A DNA stretch of 64,000 nucleotides from Candidatus Eisenbergiella merdavium (GCA_019119595.1 DWWS01000018.1:62001-126000); one strand, 5' to 3'; positions 8,690-17,400 are shown, counted from the first letter of the stretch. Numbers and translations: made by a program. The notes: a model not told the origin generated them from the letters alone.

Positions 8690-8804
8690 TATCCGTGCGC
8701 GCCGGGCGCGGCTGCCTGCAGGCGGCCGTTTTCTTTCGCGCAGGCGCGCGTTCACAGCGGAGCGTTTTTTATGCGGTCGGAAACGGTGTTTTCTTTCGCA
8801 TAAA
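8690..8804. repeat. structured intergenic element, copy 1
   Basis: This GC-rich segment contains a near-perfect palindrome (GGCTGCCTGCAGGCGGCC), then TTTCGCGC, CAGCGGAGCG and a run of T, and ends in an 11-bp inverted repeat TTTTTTATGCG/CGCATAAAAAA. It aligns over about 80 bases with the element at 18661-18794. Stem differences include paired, compensatory changes. Like that copy, it begins (reading the minus strand) inside the T-run of an intrinsic terminator. Confidence 0.7.
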
Positions 8805-8834
8805 AAAGCCTGCCTTCCCATTCCAGCAGACTTT
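8805..8834 (-). terminator. intrinsic terminator downstream of the amidase gene or of a short RNA
   Basis: On the minus strand, AAAGTCTGC and GCAGGCTTT form a 9-bp stem (one G-U pair) followed by six T. It lies about 120 bases past the amidase stop and about 70 bases past a TATAAT box. Confidence 0.7.
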
Positions 8835-8856
8835 TCGCTCTCCTTCTGCTCTTTCC

Positions 8857-8888
8857 GGATGTCCGGACATCCATTTTGCCCAATTATA
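8857..8888 (-). promoter_or_regulatory. extended -10 box with an adjacent 16-bp palindrome
   Basis: The minus strand reads TGATATAAT (TATAAT at 8888-8883, with an extended -10 TG). No good -35 is visible. Just downstream, at the expected transcription start, lies the perfect 16-base palindrome GGATGTCCGGACATCC (8857-8872), which could be an operator or an RNA 5' structure. Confidence 0.45.
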
Positions 8889-8955
8889 TCACATCCTGCC
8901 CCCTTAGAAAAGTCCCCCGGAAGGAAGGCGTTCTCACCCGGGCAGAAAGGCTTTC

Positions 8956-9666
8956 TCAGTCAGAAAGGCTGTTCAGGTACTGCATCAGCGCCATATGGAT
9001 ATGCCAGGCCAGTTTCTCCTGGTAATAGTCGTCGGTAAGCTTTGCCGCCTCCTCCCCGTTGGAAAGAAAGCCGCATTCCACGATCACGAGCGGCCTCCCT
9101 GTCTTTTTCAGAAGATAATAGCTGTCATTTGCCTTAGAAGTCCTGTGATTTTCCGGATCCAGCTCCTTTACAAGACGGTCCTGGATCAGTCCTGCCGCAT
9201 ACTCTCCTGCCGCGCTTCCCTCATAATAGAATACCTGCGCGCCCTTCACATACTCCTCGCCGTAGCTGTTCTGATGGATGCTCACCGCGATCTCCGGCTG
9301 CTCCTCCTCTATGATCTGGATGCGCTGCTTCATATCCTGCACCTTTTTATTGGACGCATTCTCGTCATACAGCCCCGTATCCGTGGTCCTGGTCATCACC
9401 ACATCCACGTCCGAGGCCTCCAGAAACAGCTTCAGCTTTTCAGCGATCTGCAGGTTCAGCTCCTTCTCAAGCTCTCCGTGAATGCCCACCTTGCCGGGGT
9501 CGATACCGCCGTGCCCCGCGTCGATCACCACGCAGGGACGTTCCTTCGTTTCCGCCCGGCCCTCGTTTACCAGAATGGCCGTCTGGCCGGCCGACCAGAA
9601 AACAGCACTCAAGAGAAGAACCGTCGCGGCTCCTCTCAAAAGTCCTTCCTTTAATTCCGTCCTCAT
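8956..9666 (-). CDS. N-acetylmuramoyl-L-alanine amidase (CwlD-like)
   Basis: A 236-residue membrane-anchored or secreted Amidase_3 enzyme that removes stem peptides from muramic acid. An N-terminal hydrophobic segment (residues 10-30) is followed by the zinc motifs VIDAGHGGIDPG (His), the metal-binding Glu in HGELEKELNL, SIHQNSY (His), and the catalytic Glu in VIVECGFLSN. Size and single-domain layout resemble CwlD, which prepares spore cortex muramic delta-lactam. That specificity is inferred. It follows the GH18 protein gene on the same strand. Confidence 0.9.
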   Translation of the reverse strand: MRTELKEGLLRGAATVLLLSAVFWSAGQTAILVNEGRAETKERPCVVIDAGHGGIDPGKVGIHGELEKELNLQIAEKLKLFLEASDVDVVMTRTTDTGLYDENASNKKVQDMKQRIQIIEEEQPEIAVSIHQNSYGEEYVKGAQVFYYEGSAAGEYAAGLIQDRLVKELDPENHRTSKANDSYYLLKKTGRPLVIVECGFLSNGEEAAKLTDDYYQEKLAWHIHMALMQYLNSLSD

Positions 9667-9776
9667 GAGGTCTCCCGCGCTCCGTTTGTTCCATTATATG
9701 AACTCAGCAGAGCGAAAAGACCCGCGCTGGCGCCGTCAGGCTCCCAACCATAAGATATCCATGATCGGCAGCTCCA

Positions 9777-11447
9777 TCAGCCGTTTACAAACTCCGAAAG
9801 CACCGCCCATACCTCCGGATGCCCGCTTTCATAGCCGAGCTTCCAGGCGGCGACGCCTCCGATCCCGTATTCCTTCATCACGCTGATCTTCGCCTGGAGA
9901 GACTGCTCATCCTCCAGCCATACCTGGAAAAGAGCGCCGTCCTCTTCCAGCTCCGCATAATTCTGACAGGCAGCCTCATCCCACACGGCCTCCACGCCCC
10001 GCTGGGAAAGGAAGCTCTGCGCCGCCGTCATTCCCACCGCCTGGCTTTTCACACCGTCCTGGCCGGTTTCCCAGATGCGGGTATAAAAGGGAACCGCGTT
10101 GACCACCTTTTCAGGGGGAACATACTGCACCATGGTGCTGATCCCGTCCTCCACATATCCGATGGAAGCAACGCTTCCCGTTTCCTGGGAACCGCCGTAG
10201 TGCTCGTCATAGCCCATGATGATGACGTAATCCGCCACAATTCCCTGCTCCTTCCAGTGATAATGGGAATTGTATTCCTTGGGCACATAATTGTCCACGG
10301 ACAGCACCAGACCGTTTGCCCTGCATGGGATGGAAAGCTCTCTTAAAAATTCAATGTAATCCTCTCCCGCGTCGCCCGGCACCTGCTCAAAGTCCACGTT
10401 GATGCCCTCCACGCCAAGAGCCAGAGCCTCGTTCACCAGGCCTTCGATCAGCTTCTGTCTCTTGCTGGTATAGGAAAGGATCTCCCTGATATCCACGTCG
10501 TAGGTGAAGTTATCGACAAGGGCCCACACCTCCAGCCCTCTGTTATGCGCCTCCTGCACGTAAGAGGAGCTTCCGATGCTGACAAAGCCTCCCTCGTTGT
10601 CGCTTAAGAAAAACCAGGTGGGAGAGATCACATTCATCCCGCTCACGCCCGAGAGCACCTCTGAAAGCGTGGAATTGGCGGCCTCGCTGGTCACCTGATG
10701 CCAGCCCAGGCAGATCCTGTGATCCCTCCGGATAGAGGTATATTCCGGCGTCTCCACATCCGTTACCGGGATCAGCGTCTCGCTGCGTTCATTTTCCAGC
10801 CGCTTGTTTTCCACATAGCCGATGAAGCCGTCCTGCGTGACGACCTTGCTCCAGGTCTCCATCGTCTCCAGCACCGTTACCGTATCCCCCGCGCTCACCC
10901 CTGTCAGGATATCGCTCTTGATCCCGCCCTGATAGCGGACCTTCGTATCCCTTTTGATATCCGCCGCCGTGTGCTCGTCCCATACCGTGGTCATCACCAC
11001 CCGGTTCGGCTCCGGATAGAGGGTATAGGAAAAATTGGTGTATTTTCTCACATAATCCAGCGCCACATACATCACGCCGTCCTGCTCCCAGGCCGGAACA
11101 TAGCCGTCCTCTCCCGTCTCTCCCGTCCGGGCGTAGATGATCTCGTCCGGCATAGTATACAGAAGCCAGCCCTCATGATAGTCCGCGTAAAATCTGTCAT
11201 TCAGCCAGGCATGCACCGTTTCCAGCGGCAGATAGCACCTGCCGTCCCTGACCACGCCCTTTTCCTCACGGAGCTCGTCATTGAGCACAACCGCCGCTTC
11301 CTGCGCGGATGAAAGGCTGAAATATCCGTTCAGATCCATCTGTTCCTCGGAGTAGGAGAAGCGTTCCACAACCTTCATCCCAAAAGTGATGGCGATGATC
11401 GCAAAAATAAGGACGACCGCGATTATCACCGGAATTGCTTTTTTCAT
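9777..11447 (-). CDS. membrane-anchored GH18 glycosidase with SH3 domain (YaaH/SleL-like)
   Basis: A 556-residue protein. It has an N-terminal membrane anchor (residues 4-24), a copper-amine-oxidase-like beta region (about 40-155), a bacterial SH3 domain (about 165-225) and a C-terminal glycoside hydrolase 18 barrel (about 240-550). The catalytic strand reads VEGINVDFEQ, with the acid/base Glu of the DxxDxDxE motif kept but its first Asp replaced. Related proteins are YaaH/SleL-type N-acetylglucosaminidases of spore germination and their vegetative relatives. It likely acts on peptidoglycan outside the cell. AGGAGG precedes the ATG. The 208-base gap downstream (11448-11655) holds nothing clear. 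Confidence 0.9.
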   Translation of the reverse strand: MKKAIPVIIAVVLIFAIIAITFGMKVVERFSYSEEQMDLNGYFSLSSAQEAAVVLNDELREEKGVVRDGRCYLPLETVHAWLNDRFYADYHEGWLLYTMPDEIIYARTGETGEDGYVPAWEQDGVMYVALDYVRKYTNFSYTLYPEPNRVVMTTVWDEHTAADIKRDTKVRYQGGIKSDILTGVSAGDTVTVLETMETWSKVVTQDGFIGYVENKRLENERSETLIPVTDVETPEYTSIRRDHRICLGWHQVTSEAANSTLSEVLSGVSGMNVISPTWFFLSDNEGGFVSIGSSSYVQEAHNRGLEVWALVDNFTYDVDIREILSYTSKRQKLIEGLVNEALALGVEGINVDFEQVPGDAGEDYIEFLRELSIPCRANGLVLSVDNYVPKEYNSHYHWKEQGIVADYVIIMGYDEHYGGSQETGSVASIGYVEDGISTMVQYVPPEKVVNAVPFYTRIWETGQDGVKSQAVGMTAAQSFLSQRGVEAVWDEAACQNYAELEEDGALFQVWLEDEQSLQAKISVMKEYGIGGVAAWKLGYESGHPEVWAVLSEFVNG

Positions 11448-11655
11448 CTTCCGTAACCTCCTGACCGCCCTTATTATATCAGACTATTGAAGCATCGTCA
11501 TTACCTATTTTTACATGTTTCCGGGGATCCGTCTTTCTCGCGCAGCAGCGGTACGGGGGCCCGCATCGCACGGCTTTTGGATCCTTTTTCATTCATTTTT
11601 CTTTGTTTTCAGATCACCTTGTTTTCAGACAGAACGCCTCTGCATTTTCAAACGG

Positions 11656-11865
11656 TTAAGGGCACTTCACCTTATCGTATCTGACCTGGGTCAGCCTGCC
11701 GTTCTCATCCACGATATAATCCGGCATATACACGGCATCCTCGCAGACAAAAAATCTGCTCGCGATCTCATCAGGCGAGGACGGCTTTCCCTCCAGATAC
11801 AGGTTCACGCCCTGTCCGCTGATCTTTTTCAAATGCTCTTTGAACTCGATCTCATCGTCTTTCAT
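11656..11865 (-). CDS. small protein of unknown function (69 aa)
   Basis: A 69-residue acidic-to-neutral soluble protein beginning MKDDEIEFKEHLKKIS and ending VRYDKVKCP, with two cysteines and no membrane segment. I do not recognise the family. The start at 11865 is chosen because GAGAGGGA sits about 9 bases upstream. The frame stays open up to 12054, but none of the earlier ATGs has a ribosome site and the extension is basic and low in similarity to anything known to me. It is preceded by a leader of about 450 bases with a strong promoter and a run of stem-loops. Confidence 0.6.
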   Translation of the reverse strand: MKDDEIEFKEHLKKISGQGVNLYLEGKPSSPDEIASRFFVCEDAVYMPDYIVDENGRLTQVRYDKVKCP

Positions 11866-12318
11866 CAATAAATCCCTCTCTTTTATGCACAAAGGGACAT
11901 AACAGAGCTCCGCTCCTGACGGTTCTCCAAAAGGACGTGATATATAAACCCTATGCCCTCTGTTCATGTGGCGGCGACGATGCTTCGTAAGCCTGAAAAG
12001 ATGCTCCCGGACGTGTATCGCGAAATTCTGCATGGAAATACGCAGACAGACCATTTACAATACATTTTTTGAATTAAACTTCTCCAGGTGAAAATTTTGG
12101 AAATGATTTCTTTCCCGACAGGCACATAAGCCTGTAAGACCTCCTCATACTATATGGATGAGGCAGCAGCGAAGCCGGCAAATTAACGCCGTCCGCTGTC
12201 TGGCAGATACAGAAGCCGCCGAATGGGACCGCTTCTGAAGAATTGCTTAAAATATGATTCTGATAAATTCCGGGTGCAGCTCCCCTCCTTCTGATACGGA
12301 GTACCCGGAAGCATCTTT
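11866..12318 (-). ncRNA. long structured leader or candidate noncoding RNA
   Basis: Transcription from the minus-strand promoter at 12325-12353 would begin near 12318 and enter a series of stems. Arms are: 12303-12310 with 12268-12275 (TTCCGGGT/ACCCGGAA, inner CTCC/GGAG); 12231-12237 with 12210-12216; AGCG/CGGC with GCCG/CGCT inside 12166-12200; 12158-12163 with 12143-12148; and 12130-12135 with 12118-12123. There is no terminator before the small-protein start at 11865, so it may be that gene's leader. No hallmark of tmRNA, RNase P, 6S, SRP RNA or a riboswitch class I know was found. Confidence 0.5.
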
Positions 12319-12324
12319 AGATGG

Positions 12325-12353
12325 ATTATATCCGATAACTGGAAAATTGGCAA
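12325..12353 (-). promoter_or_regulatory. promoter of the structured leader and small-protein gene
   Basis: Reading the minus strand: TTGCCA (12353-12348), 17 bases, TATAAT (12330-12325). This is a near-consensus housekeeping promoter directed at the structured region. It is divergent from the mecA promoter. Confidence 0.75.
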
Positions 12354-12391
12354 GTAATTTGTAAAAAAAAAGTGAAACAGCGCCCGGAAGC

Positions 12392-12418
12392 TTGACTTCT
12401 TACTGGCCGCAGTATAAT
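12392..12418 (+). promoter_or_regulatory. promoter of mecA
   Basis: TTGACT (12392-12397) and TATAAT (12413-12418) are separated by 15 bases. Using the overlapping TAATAT at 12415-12420 as the -10 gives 17. It lies about 100 bases upstream of the mecA start. Confidence 0.6.
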
Positions 12419-12520
12419 ATATCTGTAATCGCAGATACTGTAAATTATGTTTATTTTACGGGCTTTTTTCGTCACACAAAGAAAGAATTCCAATATCTTT
12501 ATATTAAGGATGTGATCATA

Positions 12521-13270
12521 ATGAAAATTGAGAAAGTGAACGACCATCAGATTCGCTGTACCCTGACCAAGGCAGACCTGGCGGACAGGGAGCTGAAGAT
12601 CAGCGAGCTCGCTTATGGAACAGAGAAGGCGAAAAGCCTCTTTCGTGATATGATGCAGCAGGCGGCCCTCAAATTCGGCTTTGAGGCGGAGGATATTCCG
12701 CTCATGATCGAGGCAATCCCGCTGAATTCGGACTGCATCGTTCTGATCATCACCAAGGTGGAGGATCCGGAGGAGCTGGATACCCGGTTCTCCAAGTTCG
12801 CCCCCAGCGTGCATGACGACGACAGCCTGGACGATATGATCCAGGATCTGAACGAGGGGGCTGACGATGTGCTCGACCTGTTCCGGCGCATCCATGAGGG
12901 ACGCACCTCCTCCCAGGGAACCGACAGGGAGGCCGCGCAGAAGGCCGCTTCCGACAAGAAGGAGGATGAGGAGCTTCAGATCACCCGGATCTATTCCTTC
13001 GATTCCCTCAATCATATCACCCGGCTCGCCCACGTTCTGGAAGGCTTCTATAACGGAGTCAACTCCCTTTACAAGGATGCCGGAAAGGGAAGGTATCTGC
13101 TGATCGTATCCAATTCCTCACACACGCCTGAGGAATTCAACAAGCTCTGCAACTGTCTGTCCGAATACGGCAGACAGGAAAAATCCGCGCCCGGCGGCGG
13201 GGCCTTCCTGGAGGAGCACTGCGAGCTGATCGTAAAGGATCACGCACTGCAGGCATTTGGAAGGATCTGA
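12521..13270 (+). CDS. mecA: adaptor protein MecA
   Basis: A 249-residue MecA-family adaptor. The N-terminal domain (MKIEKVNDHQIRCTLT, residues 1-80) recognises substrates. An acidic linker (about 110-150) joins the C-terminal domain that binds ClpC, recognisable by the stretch around YSFDSLNHITRLA and the terminal EHCELIVKDHALQ. In Bacillus, MecA delivers proteins such as ComK to ClpCP for degradation. The start at 12521 follows AAGGATG. The frame is open further upstream but without homology. It has its own promoter and a strong terminator at 13317-13350. Confidence 0.93.
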   Translation: MKIEKVNDHQIRCTLTKADLADRELKISELAYGTEKAKSLFRDMMQQAALKFGFEAEDIPLMIEAIPLNSDCIVLIITKVEDPEELDTRFSKFAPSVHDDDSLDDMIQDLNEGADDVLDLFRRIHEGRTSSQGTDREAAQKAASDKKEDEELQITRIYSFDSLNHITRLAHVLEGFYNGVNSLYKDAGKGRYLLIVSNSSHTPEEFNKLCNCLSEYGRQEKSAPGGGAFLEEHCELIVKDHALQAFGRI

Positions 13271-13316
13271 AGCGATGGACCGAAAACACGTTTCATAAAA
13301 CACATTTCATAAAAGC

Positions 13317-13350
13317 GGCGGCGCACCCGGTCGGTACGCCGCCATTTTTT
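13317..13350 (+). terminator. intrinsic terminator of mecA
   Basis: GGCGGCG (13317-13323) pairs with CGCCGCC (13337-13343) and is followed by A and six T. It lies 47 bases after the mecA stop. Confidence 0.85.
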
Positions 13351-13420
13351 ACAGAAGAACGCCCCTCTCGCGCCGGGCATCCTTTCTGACCCTTTCTGAT
13401 ACTTCGGCTTTCTGCGTTTC

Positions 13421-13612
13421 TTATGCCTCCGCGATCGCCTTCATCAGCTCGTCAATATCAATACCGTGAACCATCGCGGCCTCTTCCAGGCTCTCCGCCT
13501 GCGCGGAAGGGCAGCCAAGACAGTGCATTCCCGCGTTCATCAGAACAGGGGCCACACCGGGATTGGTCCTCAGGATCTCACCGATCGTCATTTCCTTCGT
13601 AATGCCAGCCAT
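13421..13612 (-). CDS. DUF1858 domain-containing protein
   Basis: A 63-residue DUF1858 protein. It has the family pattern of a MTIGEIL start, [18 protein letters not shown] with a CxxC pair, and a terminal ELMKAI helix. Such proteins resemble the N-terminal domain of hybrid-cluster-associated and ScdA-like proteins; the CxxC suggests a redox or metal role, but no function is proven. AAGGAGG precedes the ATG. A minus-strand promoter lies at 13699-13727. Confidence 0.9.
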   Translation of the reverse strand: MAGITKEMTIGEILRTNPGVAPVLMNAGMHCLGCPSAQAESLEEAAMVHGIDIDELMKAIAEA

Positions 13613-13698
13613 TTCGCCAACCTCCTTTTCTTACGATTTTTACACCGCAGGGCGCCGCTGCTTTTGCAGCCGTTCCGCCGCCGTCTGCGGCTGCATTC

Positions 13699-13727
13699 AG
13701 TATAATACTTTTCCCCGTTGTACGCAA
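13699..13727 (-). promoter_or_regulatory. promoter of the DUF1858 gene
   Basis: On the minus strand: TTGCGT (13727-13722), 17 bases, TATACT (13704-13699), about 85 bases upstream of the DUF1858 start. The 382-base gap 13613-13994 holds this promoter and the divergent pfl promoter and no further gene. Confidence 0.6.
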
Positions 13728-13802
13728 GATATGTATCCCGATATGTAATCTTCACTTTTTTCGATAAAAATAATCATGTCTTTAAAAAAGAACATTCCCG
13801 CC

Positions 13803-13831
13803 TTGACGCTCTTTCCGGGGTAACATATAAT
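13803..13831 (+). promoter_or_regulatory. promoter of the pyruvate formate-lyase genes
   Basis: TTGACG (13803-13808), a 17-base spacer and TATAAT (13826-13831) make a near-consensus promoter. The leader to the TTG start is about 155 bases. Confidence 0.75.
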
Positions 13832-13994
13832 ACTAGATGCGAAGCGGACATGTCCGCTCTGCAAAGACAGACAGATTTTTTCAGCAACCGGCATACGCCA
13901 CATACGGCGGGCCAAAACGCGGGAGGAACGCCCGATGCAGCCTTCCCGCACATAGATGTTTCATGCTGCCCGCTGCAGCAGACAGGAGGAAATC

Positions 13995-16109
13995 TTGAGG
14001 ACAGAATGGAATGGCTTTATCGGCGGAGAATGGGAGCGCGAGGTCAATGTGCGCGATTTCATTCAGAAAAATTACCACCCCTATGACGGAGACGAGTCCT
14101 TCCTCGCTCCGCCCACGCAGAATACTGTAGAGCTCTGGGATCAGGTTCTGGAGCTGTCCCGCAAGGAGCGGGAAGCGGGAGGCGTCCTGGACATGGACAC
14201 GAAGGTGATCTCCACCATCATCTCCCACGGCCCCGGCTATCTTGACAAGGAGAAGGAAACGATCGTCGGCGTGCAGACGGACAAGCCCTTCAAGCGCGCC
14301 CTTCAGCCCTACGGCGGCATCCGCATGGCGCAGAAGGCCTGCGCGGACAACGGCTACACACTGGATCCGCAGGTCGAGGAATTTTTCTCCACCCACAGGA
14401 AAACGCACAACGCGGGCGTATTTGACGCCTATACGCCGGAGATGCGCGCCTGCAGAAGCGCCCACATCATCACCGGCCTTCCGGACGCCTACGGCAGAGG
14501 AAGGATCATCGGGGACTACCGGAGGATCGCCCTCTACGGAATCGACGCTCTCATCGAGGATAAGAAGGCGCAGAAGGATTCTACGGGAAGCGTGATGACC
14601 GACGACGTGATCCGGCTGCGCGAGGAGCTTTCCGAGCAGATCATCGCGCTGAAGCAGATGAAGGAAATGGCCGCCTCCTACGGCTGCGACATTTCCCGTC
14701 CTGCCGCCAACGTGCAGGAAGCCATCCAGGCCACCTACTTCGGCTATCTGTCTGCGGTGAAGGAGCAGAACGGCGCGGCCATGTCCCTTGGACGCACCTC
14801 CACCTTCCTCGATATTTACGCGGAACGCGACCTTGCTCTGGGAACCTTCACGGAGGAACAGATCCAGGAGTTTGTGGATCACTTCATCATGAAGCTTCGC
14901 ATCATCAAATTTGCACGGACACCGGAATACAACGAGCTGTTCTCCGGCGATCCGGTGTGGATCACCGAGTCTCTGGGAGGCGTGGGCGTGGATGGCCGCC
15001 ACATGGCGACGAAGATGTCCTTCCGTTATCTGCACACCCTGACCAACCTTGGCCCCGCTCCGGAGCCCAACCTGACCGTGCTGTGGTCCACCAGGCTGCC
15101 CATGGGCTTTAAGCGCTACTGTGCGAAGATGTCCATCCAGACCTCTTCCATCCAGTACGAAAACGATGACCTGATGCGTCCGGTTCACGGAGACGACTAC
15201 GGCATCGCCTGCTGCGTTTCCTCCATGCGCATCGGCAAGGAAATGCAGTTCTTCGGCGCCCGCGCCAACCTGGCGAAGTGCCTGCTCTACTCCCTCAACG
15301 GCGGCGTGGATGAAAAGACCAGGAAGCAGGTCGGGCCGAAGTACCGGAAGTATGAGGGCGATGTGCTGGAATACGATAAGGTGGTCGACGCATTCTATGA
15401 TATGATGGAGTGGCTGGCCGGCGTTTATGTGAACACCCTCAACGTCATCCACTACATGCATGACAAATACTGCTATGAAAGGGCACAGATGGCGCTGCAT
15501 GACAGAGACGTGCGCCGCTATTTCGCCACCGGCATCGCGGGGCTTTCCGTGGTCGCGGATTCCCTTTCCGCCATCAAGTACGCGAAGGTGGAGCCCATCC
15601 GCGATGAGGATGGCATCATCGTTGACTTTAAGATCACGGGAGACTTCCCCAAGTACGGAAACGATGACGACCGGGTGGACGATATCGCAAGGGAGCTGGT
15701 TTCCAGATTCATGACCGCAGTACGGCGGCATCACACCTACCGCGACGGCTTCCCCACCACCTCCGTGCTCACCATCACCTCCAACGTGGTATACGGCAAG
15801 GCCACAGGAGCCACGCCGGACGGCAGAAAGGCAGGCGTACCCTTCGCGCCGGGAGCCAACCCGATGCACGGAAGAGACACCCACGGAGCGGTGGCCTCCC
15901 TCTCCTCCGTTTCCAAGCTTCCGTTCATGGATTCCCAGGATGGGATCTCCAATACCTTCACCATCATTCCGGGAGCACTTGGCAAGGAGGACGCCGTATT
16001 TGCCGGCGACATTGACCTCGACCTCTCCCTGAATTTTGAGGACTGCTCCACGGCTCAGTCTGCCTGCAGCGTCCCCACCCTTCATGAGGGACTTGACCGG
16101 GAAGAATAA
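13995..16109 (+). CDS. pflB: pyruvate formate-lyase, catalytic chain lacking the glycyl-radical segment
   Basis: A 704-residue formate C-acetyltransferase that turns pyruvate and CoA into acetyl-CoA and formate. The catalytic cysteine pair is in GIACCVSS (Cys406-Cys407), and the family blocks [14 protein letters not shown] and [10 protein letters not shown] are present. The chain starts at TTG 13995, because AGGAGG lies just upstream and PFLs of this group begin M-RTEWNGF. It stops after [11 protein letters not shown], about 75 residues short of a complete PFL. The missing glycyl-radical segment is encoded by the next gene, which has its own ribosome site. The two products must therefore assemble to be active. 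Confidence 0.93.
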   Translation: MRTEWNGFIGGEWEREVNVRDFIQKNYHPYDGDESFLAPPTQNTVELWDQVLELSRKEREAGGVLDMDTKVISTIISHGPGYLDKEKETIVGVQTDKPFKRALQPYGGIRMAQKACADNGYTLDPQVEEFFSTHRKTHNAGVFDAYTPEMRACRSAHIITGLPDAYGRGRIIGDYRRIALYGIDALIEDKKAQKDSTGSVMTDDVIRLREELSEQIIALKQMKEMAASYGCDISRPAANVQEAIQATYFGYLSAVKEQNGAAMSLGRTSTFLDIYAERDLALGTFTEEQIQEFVDHFIMKLRIIKFARTPEYNELFSGDPVWITESLGGVGVDGRHMATKMSFRYLHTLTNLGPAPEPNLTVLWSTRLPMGFKRYCAKMSIQTSSIQYENDDLMRPVHGDDYGIACCVSSMRIGKEMQFFGARANLAKCLLYSLNGGVDEKTRKQVGPKYRKYEGDVLEYDKVVDAFYDMMEWLAGVYVNTLNVIHYMHDKYCYERAQMALHDRDVRRYFATGIAGLSVVADSLSAIKYAKVEPIRDEDGIIVDFKITGDFPKYGNDDDRVDDIARELVSRFMTAVRRHHTYRDGFPTTSVLTITSNVVYGKATGATPDGRKAGVPFAPGANPMHGRDTHGAVASLSSVSKLPFMDSQDGISNTFTIIPGALGKEDAVFAGDIDLDLSLNFEDCSTAQSACSVPTLHEGLDREE

Positions 16110-16166
16110 AGAACAGAGAATAAAGGATAGTATATAAAGAAAAAGGAAACGGAAAGGAGCACAACT

Positions 16167-16409
16167 ATGGAAGCAAATAACGCACAGATCGATAACCTGG
16201 TATCCTTACTCGACGGCTATGCGGAAAAGGGCGGCCATCACCTCAACGTGAACGTGCTGAACCGCGATACGCTGCTGGACGCCCAGAAGCATCCGGAGAA
16301 ATATCCCCAGCTGACCATCCGCGTGTCCGGCTATGCGGTGAATTTCATCAAGCTGACTCCCAAGCAGCAGGAGGATGTGATCTCCCGTACCTTCCACGAG
16401 GCACTGTAA
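16167..16409 (+). CDS. glycyl-radical chain of pyruvate formate-lyase (GrcA-like)
   Basis: An 80-residue protein equal to the C-terminal end of PFL. It holds [18 protein letters not shown] and the radical motif RVSGYAV, whose glycine is Gly55, and ends FHEAL like a full-length PFL. It is related to E. coli YfiD/GrcA, which replaces a damaged PFL terminus. Here it seems to be the normal partner, because the catalytic chain upstream has no such segment. GGAAAGGAGC sits 7 bases before the ATG, and 57 bases separate it from the catalytic chain. It ends in a strong terminator before pflA. Confidence 0.92.
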   Translation: MEANNAQIDNLVSLLDGYAEKGGHHLNVNVLNRDTLLDAQKHPEKYPQLTIRVSGYAVNFIKLTPKQQEDVISRTFHEAL

Positions 16410-16415
16410 AACCGG

Positions 16416-16443
16416 CGGACGCTTTACGGCGTCCGTCTTTTTT
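16416..16443 (+). terminator. intrinsic terminator after the glycyl-radical chain gene
   Basis: CGGACGC pairs with GCGTCCG (16416-16422 with 16429-16435) and is followed by TC and six T. It may reduce read-through into pflA. Confidence 0.8.
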
Positions 16444-16517
16444 CTTATAATAGGAGCAGAGAGGGGTAAAGGGAAGAAAAAGCCATGCCGCCCGCTGCGG
16501 CAGAAAGGGAAATTTTC

Positions 16518-17270
16518 ATGCAGGGAAGAATTCATTCCATAGAAAGCTTCGGTACGGTAGACGGGCCCGGCGTAAGGTTCGTTGTCTTTCTGCAGGGCTG
16601 CCCCATGCGCTGCGCCTACTGCCACAACCCGGATACCTGGGATATGCAGGGCGGAACCCTTATGGAAGCGGAGGAGATCATGCAGAGCTTCCGCCGGAAC
16701 AAAAGCTTTTATAAGGACGGCGGCCTGACCGTAACGGGAGGGGAGCCTCTGCTTCAGATCGATTTTCTGCTGGAGCTGTTTTCTCTCGCCAGGGCGGAGG
16801 GCGTCCACACCTGCATTGACAGCTCGGGGATCTGCTTCAACGCCTCGGATCGGGATTGGATGGAGCGTCTGAACCGGCTTCTTTCCATGACCGACCTCGT
16901 CATGCTGGATATCAAGCATATTGACCCGAAGCTCCATAAATGGCTCACCGGCTGCCCCAGTGAAAATATCCTGCGTTTTGCCCACTATCTGGATCACAAA
17001 AAGATCCCGGTCTGGATCCGTCATGTGGTGGTTCCCACCGTCACCGACGACGAAACTCATCTGTACCGGCTTGGCTGGTTCATCGGCGGCCTGAAAAACC
17101 TGAAGGCGCTGGACGTGCTTCCCTATCACACCATGGGGAAGGCCAAATATGAAAGGCTGGGCATTCCCTACCGGCTGGAAAGAATTCCCCCCATGGACAG
17201 ACCCACCCTTCTGCTGAAAAAGCAGTCCATCCTGAAGGGTATTCTGGACCGGAGAAGACATGACCGATAA
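16518..17270 (+). CDS. pflA: pyruvate formate-lyase activating enzyme
   Basis: A 250-residue radical SAM enzyme that places the radical on the glycine of PFL, here carried by the separate 80-residue chain. The [4Fe-4S] motif is CPMRCAYC (Cys28, Cys32, Cys35). GGEPLLQ, the SAM-binding glycines, follows near residue 76. Length is normal. The start at 16518 is chosen because homology begins there and GAAAGGGA precedes it; an upstream in-frame ATG at 16485 lacks support. Flavodoxin or ferredoxin normally supplies its electrons, and a ferredoxin gene follows. Confidence 0.95.
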   Translation: MQGRIHSIESFGTVDGPGVRFVVFLQGCPMRCAYCHNPDTWDMQGGTLMEAEEIMQSFRRNKSFYKDGGLTVTGGEPLLQIDFLLELFSLARAEGVHTCIDSSGICFNASDRDWMERLNRLLSMTDLVMLDIKHIDPKLHKWLTGCPSENILRFAHYLDHKKIPVWIRHVVVPTVTDDETHLYRLGWFIGGLKNLKALDVLPYHTMGKAKYERLGIPYRLERIPPMDRPTLLLKKQSILKGILDRRRHDR

Positions 17271-17352
17271 AACGGGATCAGATCGGGACGGAAACGGCTG
17301 ATTTTCATAAAATGCGGCGGCAAATGCTTCCTTTTTTTCAAAATGCCGGAAA

Positions 17353-17370
17353 TGTACTTTAAAAAGTACA
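17353..17370. promoter_or_regulatory. 8+8 palindrome upstream of the ferredoxin promoter
   Basis: TGTACTTT (17353-17360) and AAAGTACA (17363-17370) form a perfect inverted repeat with a 2-base centre. TTGTACA recurs at 17401. This looks like a binding site for a dimeric regulator; the protein is unknown. Confidence 0.5.
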
Positions 17371-17400
17371 AGATTTCAGCCAATATTCCCGAAAAATTAC

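Noticed and set aside
8805..8876. Small SRP RNA
   Set aside because: The GGAAG-like stretch is present, but the conserved apical GGTCCGGAAGGAAGCAGCC-type loop is not.
11866..12054. Longer form of the 69-residue protein starting at 12054
   Set aside because: The upstream ATGs lack ribosome sites and the extension looks like leader sequence; the ATG at 11865 has GAGAGGGA.
12118..12318. tmRNA, RNase P RNA, 6S RNA or SRP RNA
   Set aside because: None of their conserved core sequences was found on either strand, so it is left as an unassigned structured region.
13881..16085. A 734-residue open frame on the minus strand opposite pflB
   Set aside because: It is a shadow of the GC-rich codon pattern of pflB. 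It has no ribosome site or recognisable domain, and pflB is certain.
16060..16180. Frameshift or sequencing error splitting pflB
   Set aside because: The second part has its own strong ribosome site and ATG. The intervening 57 bases are non-coding, and no single indel restores a continuous PFL.
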